A DNA stretch of 64,000 bases from CAZLMW01 sp964560875 (GTDB lineage: Bacteria > Myxococcota_A > UBA9042), in NCBI GenBank assembly GCA_964560875.1, contig CAZLMW010000016.1, positions 1 through 64,000 of the forward strand, read 5' to 3'. This document shows, piece by piece, positions 51,437 to 61,754 of this stretch (positions are counted from its first letter, which is position 1; each line of letters begins with the position of its first letter). The notes beneath the pieces are model-generated. The model did no database searches, was not told the origin of the DNA, and worked only from the letters and a program-made list of their open reading frames with translations. Made by a program: the position numbers and the translations under genes.

Positions 51437-51466
51437 GGTGCCGAAAAAGTGTCATTTTTCAGCACC
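51437..51466. repeat. intergenic inverted repeat
   Basis: GGTGCCGAAAAA (51437-51448) and TTTTTCAGCACC (51455-51466) form a 12-bp stem with one mismatch and a 6-nt loop. It lies about 100 bp after the second htrA stop and 140 bp before the large kinase start (both minus strand). It could be a terminator-like or mRNA hairpin, or a palindromic protein-binding site. No T-run follows on either strand. Confidence 0.7.
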
Positions 51467-51564
51467 TTCCCACAGCGTGCGGCGCACAGCGCCTTGCGTC
51501 CCTCGCGCTTCGCCTCGGTCCGTCGGCCAAACGAAGATCGCCACCGGCCGGCGCGCTACCACGT

Positions 51565-53106
<1,542 letters not shown>

Positions 53107-53205
53107 GGTGTGGCTCCAGGTGCACGGGATGATGGGACTGCCCCTGCGCTCATCAACGCGGTGTCGCCGCAGTTTATTTCGGGCTCCGCTGGCGGTCGAC
53201 CGGCG

Positions 53206-56200
53206 TCATCGTGCGATCGCCTTGTAGTAGCGGCGCAGGCGCTCTTTCCACGCGGGTGGCGGGGGGGTCTTCATCGCTTCGATGAGGCGGCGCCGGAAGT
53301 CGTCACGGTTGTCCGTGGCGTTGCCCGATCGCAGCTTGATCGGACGGCGTGGCATCGCGAAACCGACACCGCTCGACCGGCTCGACCCGGCGTTGCGTTT
53401 GCCCGGATCGGCGAGCAAGCGGGCCGCCGCTTCGAGGGCGGCGTCGGCTTCGGCGCTCTGTTCCATGGCGGTCGGCGCGTCGGCCCGGCGTAGCGCGCCT
53501 TCCGTCTGACCCATGAGCTGGAGCGCGTGGTCGAGTCGGGCGCCGACTTGCCGTTGCAGCGCCGGATGCGCGGAGCCGTCGCGGGCGAGCCGTTGACGGA
53601 CCCGGCGCAGACGCGTGCGGACACCGCGTTGCCGGGGTTGCAGCTCGCGAAGTCGGCGGCGCATCCCGGGGTCGAGCAGCGCGGGAGCGGACGGCAACGC
53701 CTCGCGGAGCAAGGTAGCGGCCCGTGAGAGGCGATCGACCGCCGCCCGGAGCCGCGCGCCATCGGCCACCGCGAGATCCTGTTCGATCGCGCTCTTGCCG
53801 CCCGTCGGCAAGCCGCGCAGGGCCAGACCGAACTGCTCGTCCGCTTCGGCCAACGCCTGCAGCGCGCCGTCAAATTCGCCCGAATCAAGCGCGGCGCGAG
53901 CCGTCGATAGCGCCGCACGCCCACGAGCCACGGCCCGGCTTGCTCGGACAGCCGCGTGACCGAGGCGACGCGGGCGCACCTGGTCGCGCGCGTCCTCGAG
54001 CAGCGCCCGGACCCGCGGCATCACCTCGGAAACAGCGGCGCGCAGGTGTTCTGCCATGCGCCGCTGGTGCTGTTCGGACGCCGGACGCATCCCCTCACGG
54101 AGCGCCCGCTCATCGCCGCGAGCCTTGTCGATCCCGCGTCGGAGCCGGCCGACAAGCCGCTGCAGCGCCGCTTCCTGGGTCGTTTGCTCGCGCTGCGCAC
54201 GCTTTCGCAGGTCGCCCATCACCGACGACATCGCCTTGCGCAGCCGTCGCAATTCGGCGAGCGCTTCGGCGTGTTTTCCTTTCCGCAGCAGCTCACGAAC
54301 GGTCGCGAGGGCGTCCCGGTGATCGCGCAAGGAGCCCGCGATCGCCTCGGGCTCGGACGCGCCGGCGTTGGTGTGTTCGCCGGGCGCGAGCGGCAGCTGC
54401 TTGACCAGCGAGCCGAGCATCCTCTCCAGCTGCGATGAAACCGCATCGAGCAAGCGTTCAGCGTCGGCTTTGCGCGCGTTCTCGTCACCGGCGGCGAGCT
54501 TGCCAAGCAGCGCCTCGAGTTTGCCTTCGACCCGTTCGAGGTTACGACCCTCATGGACAATGGCCTGCCTGTGCTCGGCAGCGGCCAGCCCCGCCATCAG
54601 CACCACGGCGCGCTCTTCCGCCGCGACTGTGCGTTCGTGGTGCCGCTTGATGGTCGCGATGTGGCGGCGCGCATGGGACGGCTTGGCTGTCGGCTTCATG
54701 CGATGGCAAGCGCGCGCCTCGGTGGCAAGTCGCTCGCGCAACATGGCGCCGAGTTCGCGCAGGTCGACGGTGGTCGCGGGACGACTCAGCACGTCCTCAG
54801 CAAGCCGCGCGCGGAGCTCGTCGAGAGCATCCAGGGCCTTGTTTTCACGCGCCGCGAGCTGCTGACGCGACGCCAACGCGGTGGTCAGCGGCATCCGAAT
54901 CCGGCCCGGATCGCGTTCGAGTCGGTCGGCGAGCAGCGCGGTCCAGCGCAGGGCGAGGTCGGCGAGCGCGTCGAGCACCCGGGCGTGATGCTGCTCGGGC
55001 GAAAACATCCGCAAGATCACCCGCCGCGAAGCGATGCGACGCGCGCCGTCGAAGCGGTTGTTGTCGAGCGCCTCGATAAAAACGGTGGCGAATTCACCAG
55101 CGCGCAGGTCGAGCTTGTCGACCTCGACGGTCTCGCGAATCTCCGCGTTGCGATCGTGGGCCGCGAACGCGACCTGGCGCCGAACCTCACCACCGGCGGG
55201 CAGAGACAGGACGAGCTCGACGTTGGCGAGGCCGATGTCATCGTGCACCGAACCGCCGACGATCACCTGCTGGCCGCGGCGCACATCGACTTCACCCGTC
55301 GGCGTGGTCAATTCGACGGCCGGCGGACGATCCGGCCGAACCCGCAGCCGATGCTCGCCGCGCTCCCGCCACGTGGTCCCGTCCGCGTCTCGACCCACGT
55401 AACGAAACCACAGATCCCGCTCCGCCGTGATACGCCAGCCGACCAACCCCTGGCTCGGGTCCAACACGATCTCGCGATCGTCGCCCTCGCTGCGAACCTC
55501 GACGCGAAGGTCCACAAAACGCCGCAGCGGCTGGGCTTGAACCATCACGGTCGACCCGCGCAACGCCGGCGGGGGCTCTTCCTCGTATTCGGAAACCTGG
55601 ACGGACAACGACGCATACTCTGGCGGCTCGATACGGATGCGTTGATCGCCGACCAGCGTGCCGATCGCCCGAACCGCCGGGCCGCGCGCTCCATCGCCCT
55701 CAACCAACGCCATCCAGGCCTCGGGATGCGCGAGCGACGACCCATAGATCGACACGGACAACGCCAACAACGCCACCGCGAGCCGCAGGTTCATATGCCG
55801 TCGACGCGCCACAATCGCGCGAAGCTGGTCAACGACCGGCCGGGCCGATCGGACGGTCTGGGCGACCAAGAGCGGCGATCCGCTGCGCCGTCCATCTTGC
55901 TTCGTCCATCCCTCGGCGAGCTCGAGCGCGGTGCGGATTCGCTCACCGTCGATGCCCAGAAGCAACGACGACGCCCACGACGCCATCCCGGCCCGCCATG
56001 GCTGTGCAACGACAAGCGCCACCGCGACCAGCACGCCAAGGACCCCAAGGCCGGCCGCAACGACGCGGGCGAGCTGCACATTGTCGGACACCGATTGCAC
56101 CGCGATGGCCCCTGCGATCGCGGCAAGAGCGCCCAGCAGTGTCGCCAACGAAGACGCGAGAACCCGCGCGATCCTCTCGCCGCGACGAACGCGAGACGTG

Positions 56201-56256
56201 GCCGTACGCAGGGTTTCGCAGGCAGCGTGGCAGGTTTGCTCGGCGACGGCGGTCAT
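53206..56256 (-). CDS. DUF4175-like large membrane protein
   Basis: About 1016 residues from ATG 56256 (GGAG 9 nt upstream; the frame is open to 56370). Two or three N-terminal membrane helices (VLASSLATLLGALAAIAGAIAV, VLGVLVAVALVVAQPW and LRLAVALLALSVSIYG) are followed by beta-rich, Ig-like segments with IEPPEYASLSVQV and PPAVELTTPTGEVDV, then a long Arg/Ala/Glu-rich helical region (about 450-1016) likely to form coiled coils. This layout matches the DUF4175 family, whose role is unknown. The C-terminus has a short basic tail. It stands upstream of an HtrA gene on the same strand. Confidence 0.65.
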   Translation of the reverse strand: MTAVAEQTCHAACETLRTATSRVRRGERIARVLASSLATLLGALAAIAGAIAVQSVSDNVQLARVVAAGLGVLGVLVAVALVVAQPWRAGMASWASSLLLGIDGERIRTALELAEGWTKQDGRRSGSPLLVAQTVRSARPVVDQLRAIVARRRHMNLRLAVALLALSVSIYGSSLAHPEAWMALVEGDGARGPAVRAIGTLVGDQRIRIEPPEYASLSVQVSEYEEEPPPALRGSTVMVQAQPLRRFVDLRVEVRSEGDDREIVLDPSQGLVGWRITAERDLWFRYVGRDADGTTWRERGEHRLRVRPDRPPAVELTTPTGEVDVRRGQQVIVGGSVHDDIGLANVELVLSLPAGGEVRRQVAFAAHDRNAEIRETVEVDKLDLRAGEFATVFIEALDNNRFDGARRIASRRVILRMFSPEQHHARVLDALADLALRWTALLADRLERDPGRIRMPLTTALASRQQLAARENKALDALDELRARLAEDVLSRPATTVDLRELGAMLRERLATEARACHRMKPTAKPSHARRHIATIKRHHERTVAAEERAVVLMAGLAAAEHRQAIVHEGRNLERVEGKLEALLGKLAAGDENARKADAERLLDAVSSQLERMLGSLVKQLPLAPGEHTNAGASEPEAIAGSLRDHRDALATVRELLRKGKHAEALAELRRLRKAMSSVMGDLRKRAQREQTTQEAALQRLVGRLRRGIDKARGDERALREGMRPASEQHQRRMAEHLRAAVSEVMPRVRALLEDARDQVRPRRLGHAAVRASRAVARGRAALSTARAALDSGEFDGALQALAEADEQFGLALRGLPTGGKSAIEQDLAVADGARLRAAVDRLSRAATLLREALPSAPALLDPGMRRRLRELQPRQRGVRTRLRRVRQRLARDGSAHPALQRQVGARLDHALQLMGQTEGALRRADAPTAMEQSAEADAALEAAARLLADPGKRNAGSSRSSGVGFAMPRRPIKLRSGNATDNRDDFRRRLIEAMKTPPPPAWKERLRRYYKAIAR

Positions 56257-56504
56257 CGCAGGCTTCTCCGGGGCTTCTTCGACCGGCGCAAAACAACGAC
56301 GCAGCAGGCCGCGCCGGGTTGACCGGTGCAAGGGCGCATGGTAACAAGCGCGCCTGAATCTGGGAGCCACCCCTCATTCACATGGTAACACCTCGCAATC
56401 ACTTGTGAAATTTCAAATATGCGGCACCTACTCGGCGCCCTCCGGGGAGCGCTGGCAACGAGCCGCGAACCAGCCTCTTAGAGACACGCCGGCCTGACCT
56501 GCAG

Positions 56505-56996
56505 ATGGAGTTCGACCACCCGATGGACCCACGGCGCCAATTCATTCGCAGAGTCGAAGGGTTGCACGCCGCGCTGGGCGTTGTGGCGTGCGTTGTTGCG
56601 TTCTTGGGCTGGCCCACTTCGATCGCGCTGGGCGTGTTTGTGGGCGCGTTGCTTGGTGGTCTGAACTTCCGTGCCCTGGCCTTGCTGGCTGCCAAATTCA
56701 CGCGCGTTGGCGACAACGCTGCACGCAGCGGGGCGATGGGTCTGATCGTCGTCAAGCTCGGCGCGATGATGGCCGCTGTCGGCGGGGTGATGGTGTTGGT
56801 CAAACCGGACGTCGGTGCCTTCCTTGTCGGCATCTCGCTGGCCCCCGCGGCGCTGATCGGCGTGGCGTTGATGGCCCGCCCGGTATTCGACGACGACAGC
56901 TTCAACGACGAGACCTCACGGGTCCCGACCCCACGAATCCCGACCCGACGAATCCCGACCAATGAGACGACCGCGACCCCGGAGGTGAGCGGATGA
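56505..56996 (+). CDS. atpI: ATP synthase subunit I (AtpI-like)
   Basis: 163 residues. Four predicted membrane helices fit the small AtpI/UncI family that assists c-ring assembly: GVVACVVAFLGWPTSIALGVF, FVGALLGGLNFRALALL, GLIVVKLGAMMAAVGGVMVLV and GAFLVGISLAPAALIGVALMA. Its C-terminal tail has a small PTPRIPTRRIPT repeat encoded by about 15-bp DNA repeats. The stop overlaps the atpB start (ATGA), so the two are translationally coupled. The first two methionines are close together (M1 and M7). Confidence 0.8.
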   Translation: MEFDHPMDPRRQFIRRVEGLHAALGVVACVVAFLGWPTSIALGVFVGALLGGLNFRALALLAAKFTRVGDNAARSGAMGLIVVKLGAMMAAVGGVMVLVKPDVGAFLVGISLAPAALIGVALMARPVFDDDSFNDETSRVPTPRIPTRRIPTNETTATPEVSG

Positions 56997-57952
56997 CGCG
57001 ACTCGCAACATGGGCGCCTGTTGCCGCCCTGACACCGCTTGCTGCCTTGGTATTGGCCGCTGCGTTGACGCTGGTGCCGATGACGGCGTTGGCGAGCGGT
57101 GATGCCGGACATGGCGAAGGCCACAGCGCCGCCGAAGCCAAGGAGCATCTGCGGCACTTTTCGCTGTGGAACATGCTCGTCCCTTCCCAAACCGAATCCA
57201 ACCTTCGCGGCAAGCTCGCAGGTGTTCCCGGTATGAAGAAGTCTTTCTACGACAAGGAAGACTTCGCCGCCAAGGGCCACCTGGCGCACGTCTTCTGGGC
57301 GGCCATCGCGCTCATGATCGTGGTACTGCTCGCCTTTGCGGCCCGCAAGCGTCTCGATGCAGACGCGGACGCTGGTGTGTTGCCCGAGCGCAAGATCGGC
57401 CCGCTGTTGCTCTTCGAAGTCGTGCTCGGGGGCATCTGGGGCTTGATGAAGGACATGATGGGCGAACAGCACGCCCGCAGTTACCTGCCGATCATCGGCA
57501 CGCTCGGTATCTACATCTTCATCATGAACGTGCTCGCGTTGCTGCCCTTCGGCGCGCCGGCTACCGACAACCTCAACACCAATGCCGGCATGGCGCTGAC
57601 CGTTTTCTTCGCGACGCACTACGCGGGCATCAAGGCACAGGGCCTCGGTCACTACCTGCAGCACTTCATGGGCCCGGTTCTCGCGCTCGCGCCGTTGATG
57701 ATCGTGGTGGAGGTGGTCGGCCACCTCGCGCGGCCGGTTTCGCTGTCATTGCGCCTGATGGGCAACATGACCGGCGACCACAACGTCTTGTTTGAATTCA
57801 TGTACTTCCAGATCCCGCTCATCCCCCTCCCGGTGATGGTGCTTGGTCTGCTCGTCTGCGTCGTGCAGGCGATGGTGTTCGTCATCCTCTCCACGGTGTA
57901 CCTGACCTTCGCGGTCGACACAGGGCACGGAGACGAGGCGCACGCCCACTAA
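56993..57952 (+). CDS. atpB: ATP synthase F0 subunit a
   Basis: 319 residues. Membrane proton- or sodium-channel subunit of the F0F1 ATP synthase. After an N-terminal hydrophobic segment and a His-rich patch come the family helices IGTLGIYIFIMNVLALLP, LAPLMIVVEVVGHLARPVSLSLRLMGNM, with the essential arginine in SLSLRLMGN, and VMVLGLLVCVVQAMVFVILSTVYLTFA. It follows atpI with a 4-nt overlap and precedes atpE. The remaining atp genes are not in the window. Confidence 0.96.
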   Translation: MTRLATWAPVAALTPLAALVLAAALTLVPMTALASGDAGHGEGHSAAEAKEHLRHFSLWNMLVPSQTESNLRGKLAGVPGMKKSFYDKEDFAAKGHLAHVFWAAIALMIVVLLAFAARKRLDADADAGVLPERKIGPLLLFEVVLGGIWGLMKDMMGEQHARSYLPIIGTLGIYIFIMNVLALLPFGAPATDNLNTNAGMALTVFFATHYAGIKAQGLGHYLQHFMGPVLALAPLMIVVEVVGHLARPVSLSLRLMGNMTGDHNVLFEFMYFQIPLIPLPVMVLGLLVCVVQAMVFVILSTVYLTFAVDTGHGDEAHAH

Positions 57953-58027
57953 GATTTACCCACCCGGCCCCGCATTCGCCGGCGCCAAACCTGTCCAATC
58001 AGGAACAGCTTCGACCAGGAGAAAAGG

Positions 58028-58357
58028 ATGCTGAAGCGACTCACCTCCGCACTGTTTGCCTTCGTCGCCACGATGGGCTTTGCCTCTGTCGCCTTCGCCG
58101 AGGGCGCCGCTGCTGCTGGCAGCACTGACCCCAAGGGCCTCATCGCGCTCGCGATCGGCCTCGGCCTCGGCATCGCCGCCGCTGGTGGTGGTGTTGGTCA
58201 GGGCAAGGCCGCCTCGGCCGCGCTCGAAGGTATTGGCCGTAACCCGGGCGCCGCGAAGGAAATCTTCACGCCGCTGCTCCTCTCGCTCGCGCTGATCGAG
58301 TCGCTGGTGATCTACTCGCTGGTCATCTCGTTCATGCTGCTCGGCCAGATGGGTTAA
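58028..58357 (+). CDS. atpE: ATP synthase F0 subunit c
   Basis: 109 residues. An N-terminal signal-like extension (MLKRLTSALFAFVATMGFASVAFAEG) precedes the two hairpin helices: helix 1 with GLGIAAAGGGVGQGKAASAALEGIGRNP, helix 2 with LLLSLALIESLVIYSLVI. E91 is the ion-binding carboxylate. Q58, S92 and Y96 occupy positions that, with E91, bind Na in the Ilyobacter c-ring, so sodium use is possible; related deltaproteobacterial proteins share ES...Y, so this is not proof. AAGGA-type site (AGGAGAAAAGG) precedes the ATG. It lies 75 bp after atpB; nothing recognisable lies between 58358 and 58571. Confidence 0.96.
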   Translation: MLKRLTSALFAFVATMGFASVAFAEGAAAAGSTDPKGLIALAIGLGLGIAAAGGGVGQGKAASAALEGIGRNPGAAKEIFTPLLLSLALIESLVIYSLVISFMLLGQMG

Positions 58358-58571
58358 CCCGGCTTTCTCATCACAGAGAGAAGGACGGGCTTACCGGCCT
58401 TACACCGAGACATTCAGAACATACGCGCATCGTCCGCCGACGCTTTGTGGGTGGACGGTGCGTGTGTTTTTGCACGCGTCGAGCGGCCGCTCTCAACGTC
58501 CGCTGTGAAGGCGCGTGTGCCGTTGATGGTCGTCGGTTGCAGGGTGCATTGCCCTCTGCGAGATTAGCGGC

Positions 58572-60617
58572 ATGGTCGCACCTGAACCGATCCTCCATGC
58601 CATCGTCGTAGCCGATGACGCCGTGGAAGCCGGCATGCTCGCGCTCGACCTCGTGCAAGCGGGTTTCGACGCCCATGCAGCGGCCAGTGAAGCCGCAGCG
58701 ATCGACCAGCTCGCGAGTCTTTCAGCTCGGGCAGATGTGGAGCGGCCCGCCGTTGTTGCGGCCTACCAGGACTTGCGGCGCACCTCGGTGTTGTCTCGTC
58801 GGCTCGTTTCGGCGGGCCTGACCTGCAAATTCGTGGCGGTCATCAACGATCGCGATCGCCAGACGGCTGAGAGTGAATCGGTCCTGCTCGATTGGGACGG
58901 CGTTGTCATGCGGCCGCCCGACATGGACCTGCTCGGTCAGATCTTGCGATCGGGCGCCGACGCAGCACCGCCGGATCCCGAGGAGAGCTCCCAGGAGGGC
59001 AACCTCGCCGGTCACGGTGGGGCGCGCATGGTCGAGCACATCCTCGGTCAAGCCGCTTCGCACCCAACCCATCGCGACGCTGTCGTCCAATTCGCCAACG
59101 GTAGCCGACACGGGCAGGTCGCGATCGTCGCGGGCGACCTGGTCCATGCGCAGGCGGACCAGGACACAGGTCGGCACGCGCTCGAGCGCATCTGTTGCTG
59201 GAATCGCGGCACCTGGCGAGTCACGTGGACTCGCTATGGCGGCCAACACACGATCCGGGGTGGTCGCGGGGCGCTGGCGGCGGCGACCGAATATGCGCGA
59301 CGCGTCGAACGAACGCGCGAATCGATCCCGCACCGCAACGCGATCTGCACGGTCCGATGGGAACGGGTCCGGCCACTGCCCGTGGTCGCCGAGGCGCTCT
59401 TTCACCGGATCGCGGCTGGCAACCTGCTCGAAAAAGCGCTCGATGGGGAGGGCGACGACGAGCTCGAAGCGTTGACCGCCTTGCTTTCGCGGATCCGACG
59501 CGGCGCCGTGAACGCGCAGGCATCGGCCGTCCAGACCCAGACGCACAGCAGCTTGCCCTTCGCGCGTCCCCGCGTGGCGTCACGACCGACCCGGGCGCTC
59601 ACCGCCCTCAAACCCGAAACGGTTGTGCCGTCGGCGACCGTCGCTGCACCGCGGGATGCCCGCCGCTCCACGCGCACCGAACAGACCTCACACTACGAGA
59701 TCCCGCCGGTCTCCAGACCCGGCGCGCATAGCTCCGGTCGCCCGATCACGTCCGACGACACGCTGACGCGGCGCATCGACCCGCATGATCTGCCCAAAGA
59801 TCTGCCGGAAGTGCCCCGGATGCGCGCGCGTCGAGCCACGCCGAGCAACCCGATTCTGCCGGCGACATTGCCCGAATACGATCGCAACAGCGGGGCCTAC
59901 GAACCGCCCAAGGTGAGCAAGACGATCGACGGCACCGGTGTCGTATCCGGCGGCAGCGCAGGCGGATGGTTTGGCCTGTCCGTTGGCGACACCAACAAGC
60001 GTCGCGCCGTGTCCGGCATCGTGGCCCCAGCGGAAAACGACTACCAGGCAGACGCCACCGTGAACGTGACCGAGACGGTCGCCAAGCTGCCCAAACCCGC
60101 CCGCCGCGAGCGCGCAAACACGTCGGTTATCGAAGCCGCGTACTCCAACTGGGAAGGCGACTATGCCGAGACGGAGAAGGCCGTCGAAGAGGCGTCGGTG
60201 GTCTTCAAGCTCGACGACCTCGAAGAGCCCAAGCGCAAGACCGGCTGGATGTGGGCGCTGGCGTTGGTCGCGGTGTGTGCGATCGGCGCGGTGGTTTTGG
60301 TGCCCGGCCTGGTCAGCGACGGCAAACCCAAAGCGACCGACGCCGACCCGGTGATGCACACATATCGGCAGGCCGTTGCCCTGATCGACGAGGGGCGCGG
60401 GGCCGAAGCAGTGGCGATGCTCACCCGCGTCTACACGGCCAGCGGGGTGCCGGCCGAGGCGCTGTTGCAGCTCGCCGTGTTGGAGATCGAGCAGGAGAGC
60501 TACGAGCTTGGCCGCGCTCACCTCGAACGCTACATCGACGACCATCGCGCCAACGACGCCAAGCGCGCCAAGCGGCTGTACGAGCACGTCTTCGGCAAGC
60601 GCACGATCGCCAACTGA
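58572..60617 (+). CDS. DUF4388 protein with degenerate receiver-like domain, membrane helix and TPR-like tail
   Basis: 681 residues. Residues 1-125 resemble a response-regulator receiver fold (AIVVADDAVEAGMLALDLVQAGFDAHAAAS) but the expected phospho-Asp strand reads PAVVAAYQ, so phosphorylation is unlikely. Residues about 140-225 fit DUF4388 (PATAN), a protein-interaction domain of bacterial two-component systems: GNLAGHGGARMVEHIL...GQVAIVAGDLVHAQADQDTGRHALERICCW. A disordered Pro/Arg-rich region follows, then a membrane helix (MWALALVAVCAIGAVVLVPGLV, about 560-580) and a helical TPR-like tail. Function unknown; possibly a membrane signalling adaptor. Confidence 0.8.
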   Translation: MVAPEPILHAIVVADDAVEAGMLALDLVQAGFDAHAAASEAAAIDQLASLSARADVERPAVVAAYQDLRRTSVLSRRLVSAGLTCKFVAVINDRDRQTAESESVLLDWDGVVMRPPDMDLLGQILRSGADAAPPDPEESSQEGNLAGHGGARMVEHILGQAASHPTHRDAVVQFANGSRHGQVAIVAGDLVHAQADQDTGRHALERICCWNRGTWRVTWTRYGGQHTIRGGRGALAAATEYARRVERTRESIPHRNAICTVRWERVRPLPVVAEALFHRIAAGNLLEKALDGEGDDELEALTALLSRIRRGAVNAQASAVQTQTHSSLPFARPRVASRPTRALTALKPETVVPSATVAAPRDARRSTRTEQTSHYEIPPVSRPGAHSSGRPITSDDTLTRRIDPHDLPKDLPEVPRMRARRATPSNPILPATLPEYDRNSGAYEPPKVSKTIDGTGVVSGGSAGGWFGLSVGDTNKRRAVSGIVAPAENDYQADATVNVTETVAKLPKPARRERANTSVIEAAYSNWEGDYAETEKAVEEASVVFKLDDLEEPKRKTGWMWALALVAVCAIGAVVLVPGLVSDGKPKATDADPVMHTYRQAVALIDEGRGAEAVAMLTRVYTASGVPAEALLQLAVLEIEQESYELGRAHLERYIDDHRANDAKRAKRLYEHVFGKRTIAN

Positions 60618-60638
60618 TCGCTTCTTCGAGGCATCCAC

Positions 60639-61754
60639 ATGCATGATTTCGGACCGGCTTTCCCCGGCCCGGTGCTTGGCATCGAATCATCGTGTGACGA
60701 GACCGCCGTCGCCGTCGTTTCTCAGCGCCGTGTGCTGGCCGCGCGCATGTCCAGCCAGGTGCCCATTCATCGGCGCTTCGGTGGCGTCGTGCCGGAGGTG
60801 GCGTCGCGCAATCACCTGCTGAGCATGCTGCCCGTCATCGAAGACACGCTCGCAGACGCTGGCCTTGCCGGCACCGATCTTGCTGGCATCGCGGTGACCA
60901 ACCGACCCGGGCTCATCGGGGCGTTGCTCGTCGGGGTGCAGACCGCCAAGACGTTGGCCGCGGTCTGGGGCATCCCGGCGCTCGGCGTTCATCACATCCG
61001 CGCGCACTGTTGGGCGGCGACCTTGCGGACGCATGACGATCCCGAGAATACGCCGCCGATCGACCTGCCGGCGCTCGCCTTGGCCGTTTCGGGCGGACAC
61101 ACGAGCCTCTTCATCATGCGCGGGCCCGACGACTTCGAGGAGATCGGGCGCACCCTCGACGACGCCGCGGGCGAGGCGCTGGACAAGTTCGGCAAGCTGC
61201 TGGGCCTGCCATATCCGGCGGGTCCCGAGATCGATCGCATCGCCAACAACGGTGACGCCAAGCGCTTCGACTTGCCGCGCGGCATGCGGGGTCGCGATGA
61301 CCTTGCGTTCTCGTTTTCGGGGCTCAAGACCGCCGGACGGCTGCAGATCGAGCGGTTGCAGGCGGCGCATGGCGAAGTCGACGACCGGGCGCTTGCCGAT
61401 CTCTGCGCGAGCTACCAGGACGCGGCGGTCGCCCAGCTTGTGAAGCTGACGGTGCGAGCCGCTGAGCAGACCGGCCTTGGGAACATCGTCGTCGCCGGCG
61501 GGGTTGCCGCTAACAGCCTCCTGCGCCATGAGCTCGGGCGGGCATGCGAAGAGCGAAGGTGGACGTTTACGCCGGTGCCGCGCCGATGGTGCACCGACAA
61601 CGGCGCAATGATCGCAGGATTGGGAGCCGATTTGCTGGCGATGGGTCACCGCAACGACACGTTTTCACTGGACGCGACGCCCACCCAAAAGAGGCAGCCG
61701 CAGCGACCGGCACACCGCAAGGTCGCCGCGCGTTCCCACGGGGGACAGCGATGA
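60639..61754 (+). CDS. tsaD: tRNA N6-adenosine threonylcarbamoyltransferase TsaD
   Basis: 371 residues. TsaD transfers threonylcarbamoyl from its AMP ester to A37 of ANN-decoding tRNAs with TsaB and TsaE. Motifs present: LGIESSCDETAVAVV (phosphate site), the VVPEVASRNHL segment, the metal HxxxH H119-x3-H123 in GVHHIRAHCWA, LAVSGGHTSLF, DDAAGEALDKFGKLLGLPYPAGPEID and VVAGGVAANSLLR. A basic C-terminal tail of about 35 residues is extra. The stop overlaps the rsmA start by 4 nt. The gap to the DUF4388 gene is 21 bp, so an operon is likely. Confidence 0.97.
   Translation: MHDFGPAFPGPVLGIESSCDETAVAVVSQRRVLAARMSSQVPIHRRFGGVVPEVASRNHLLSMLPVIEDTLADAGLAGTDLAGIAVTNRPGLIGALLVGVQTAKTLAAVWGIPALGVHHIRAHCWAATLRTHDDPENTPPIDLPALALAVSGGHTSLFIMRGPDDFEEIGRTLDDAAGEALDKFGKLLGLPYPAGPEIDRIANNGDAKRFDLPRGMRGRDDLAFSFSGLKTAGRLQIERLQAAHGEVDDRALADLCASYQDAAVAQLVKLTVRAAEQTGLGNIVVAGGVAANSLLRHELGRACEERRWTFTPVPRRWCTDNGAMIAGLGADLLAMGHRNDTFSLDATPTQKRQPQRPAHRKVAARSHGGQR

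Noticed and set aside
61544..61750. Upstream extension of rsmA
   Set aside because: It lies inside tsaD in another frame; the family N-terminus begins after the ATG at 61751.
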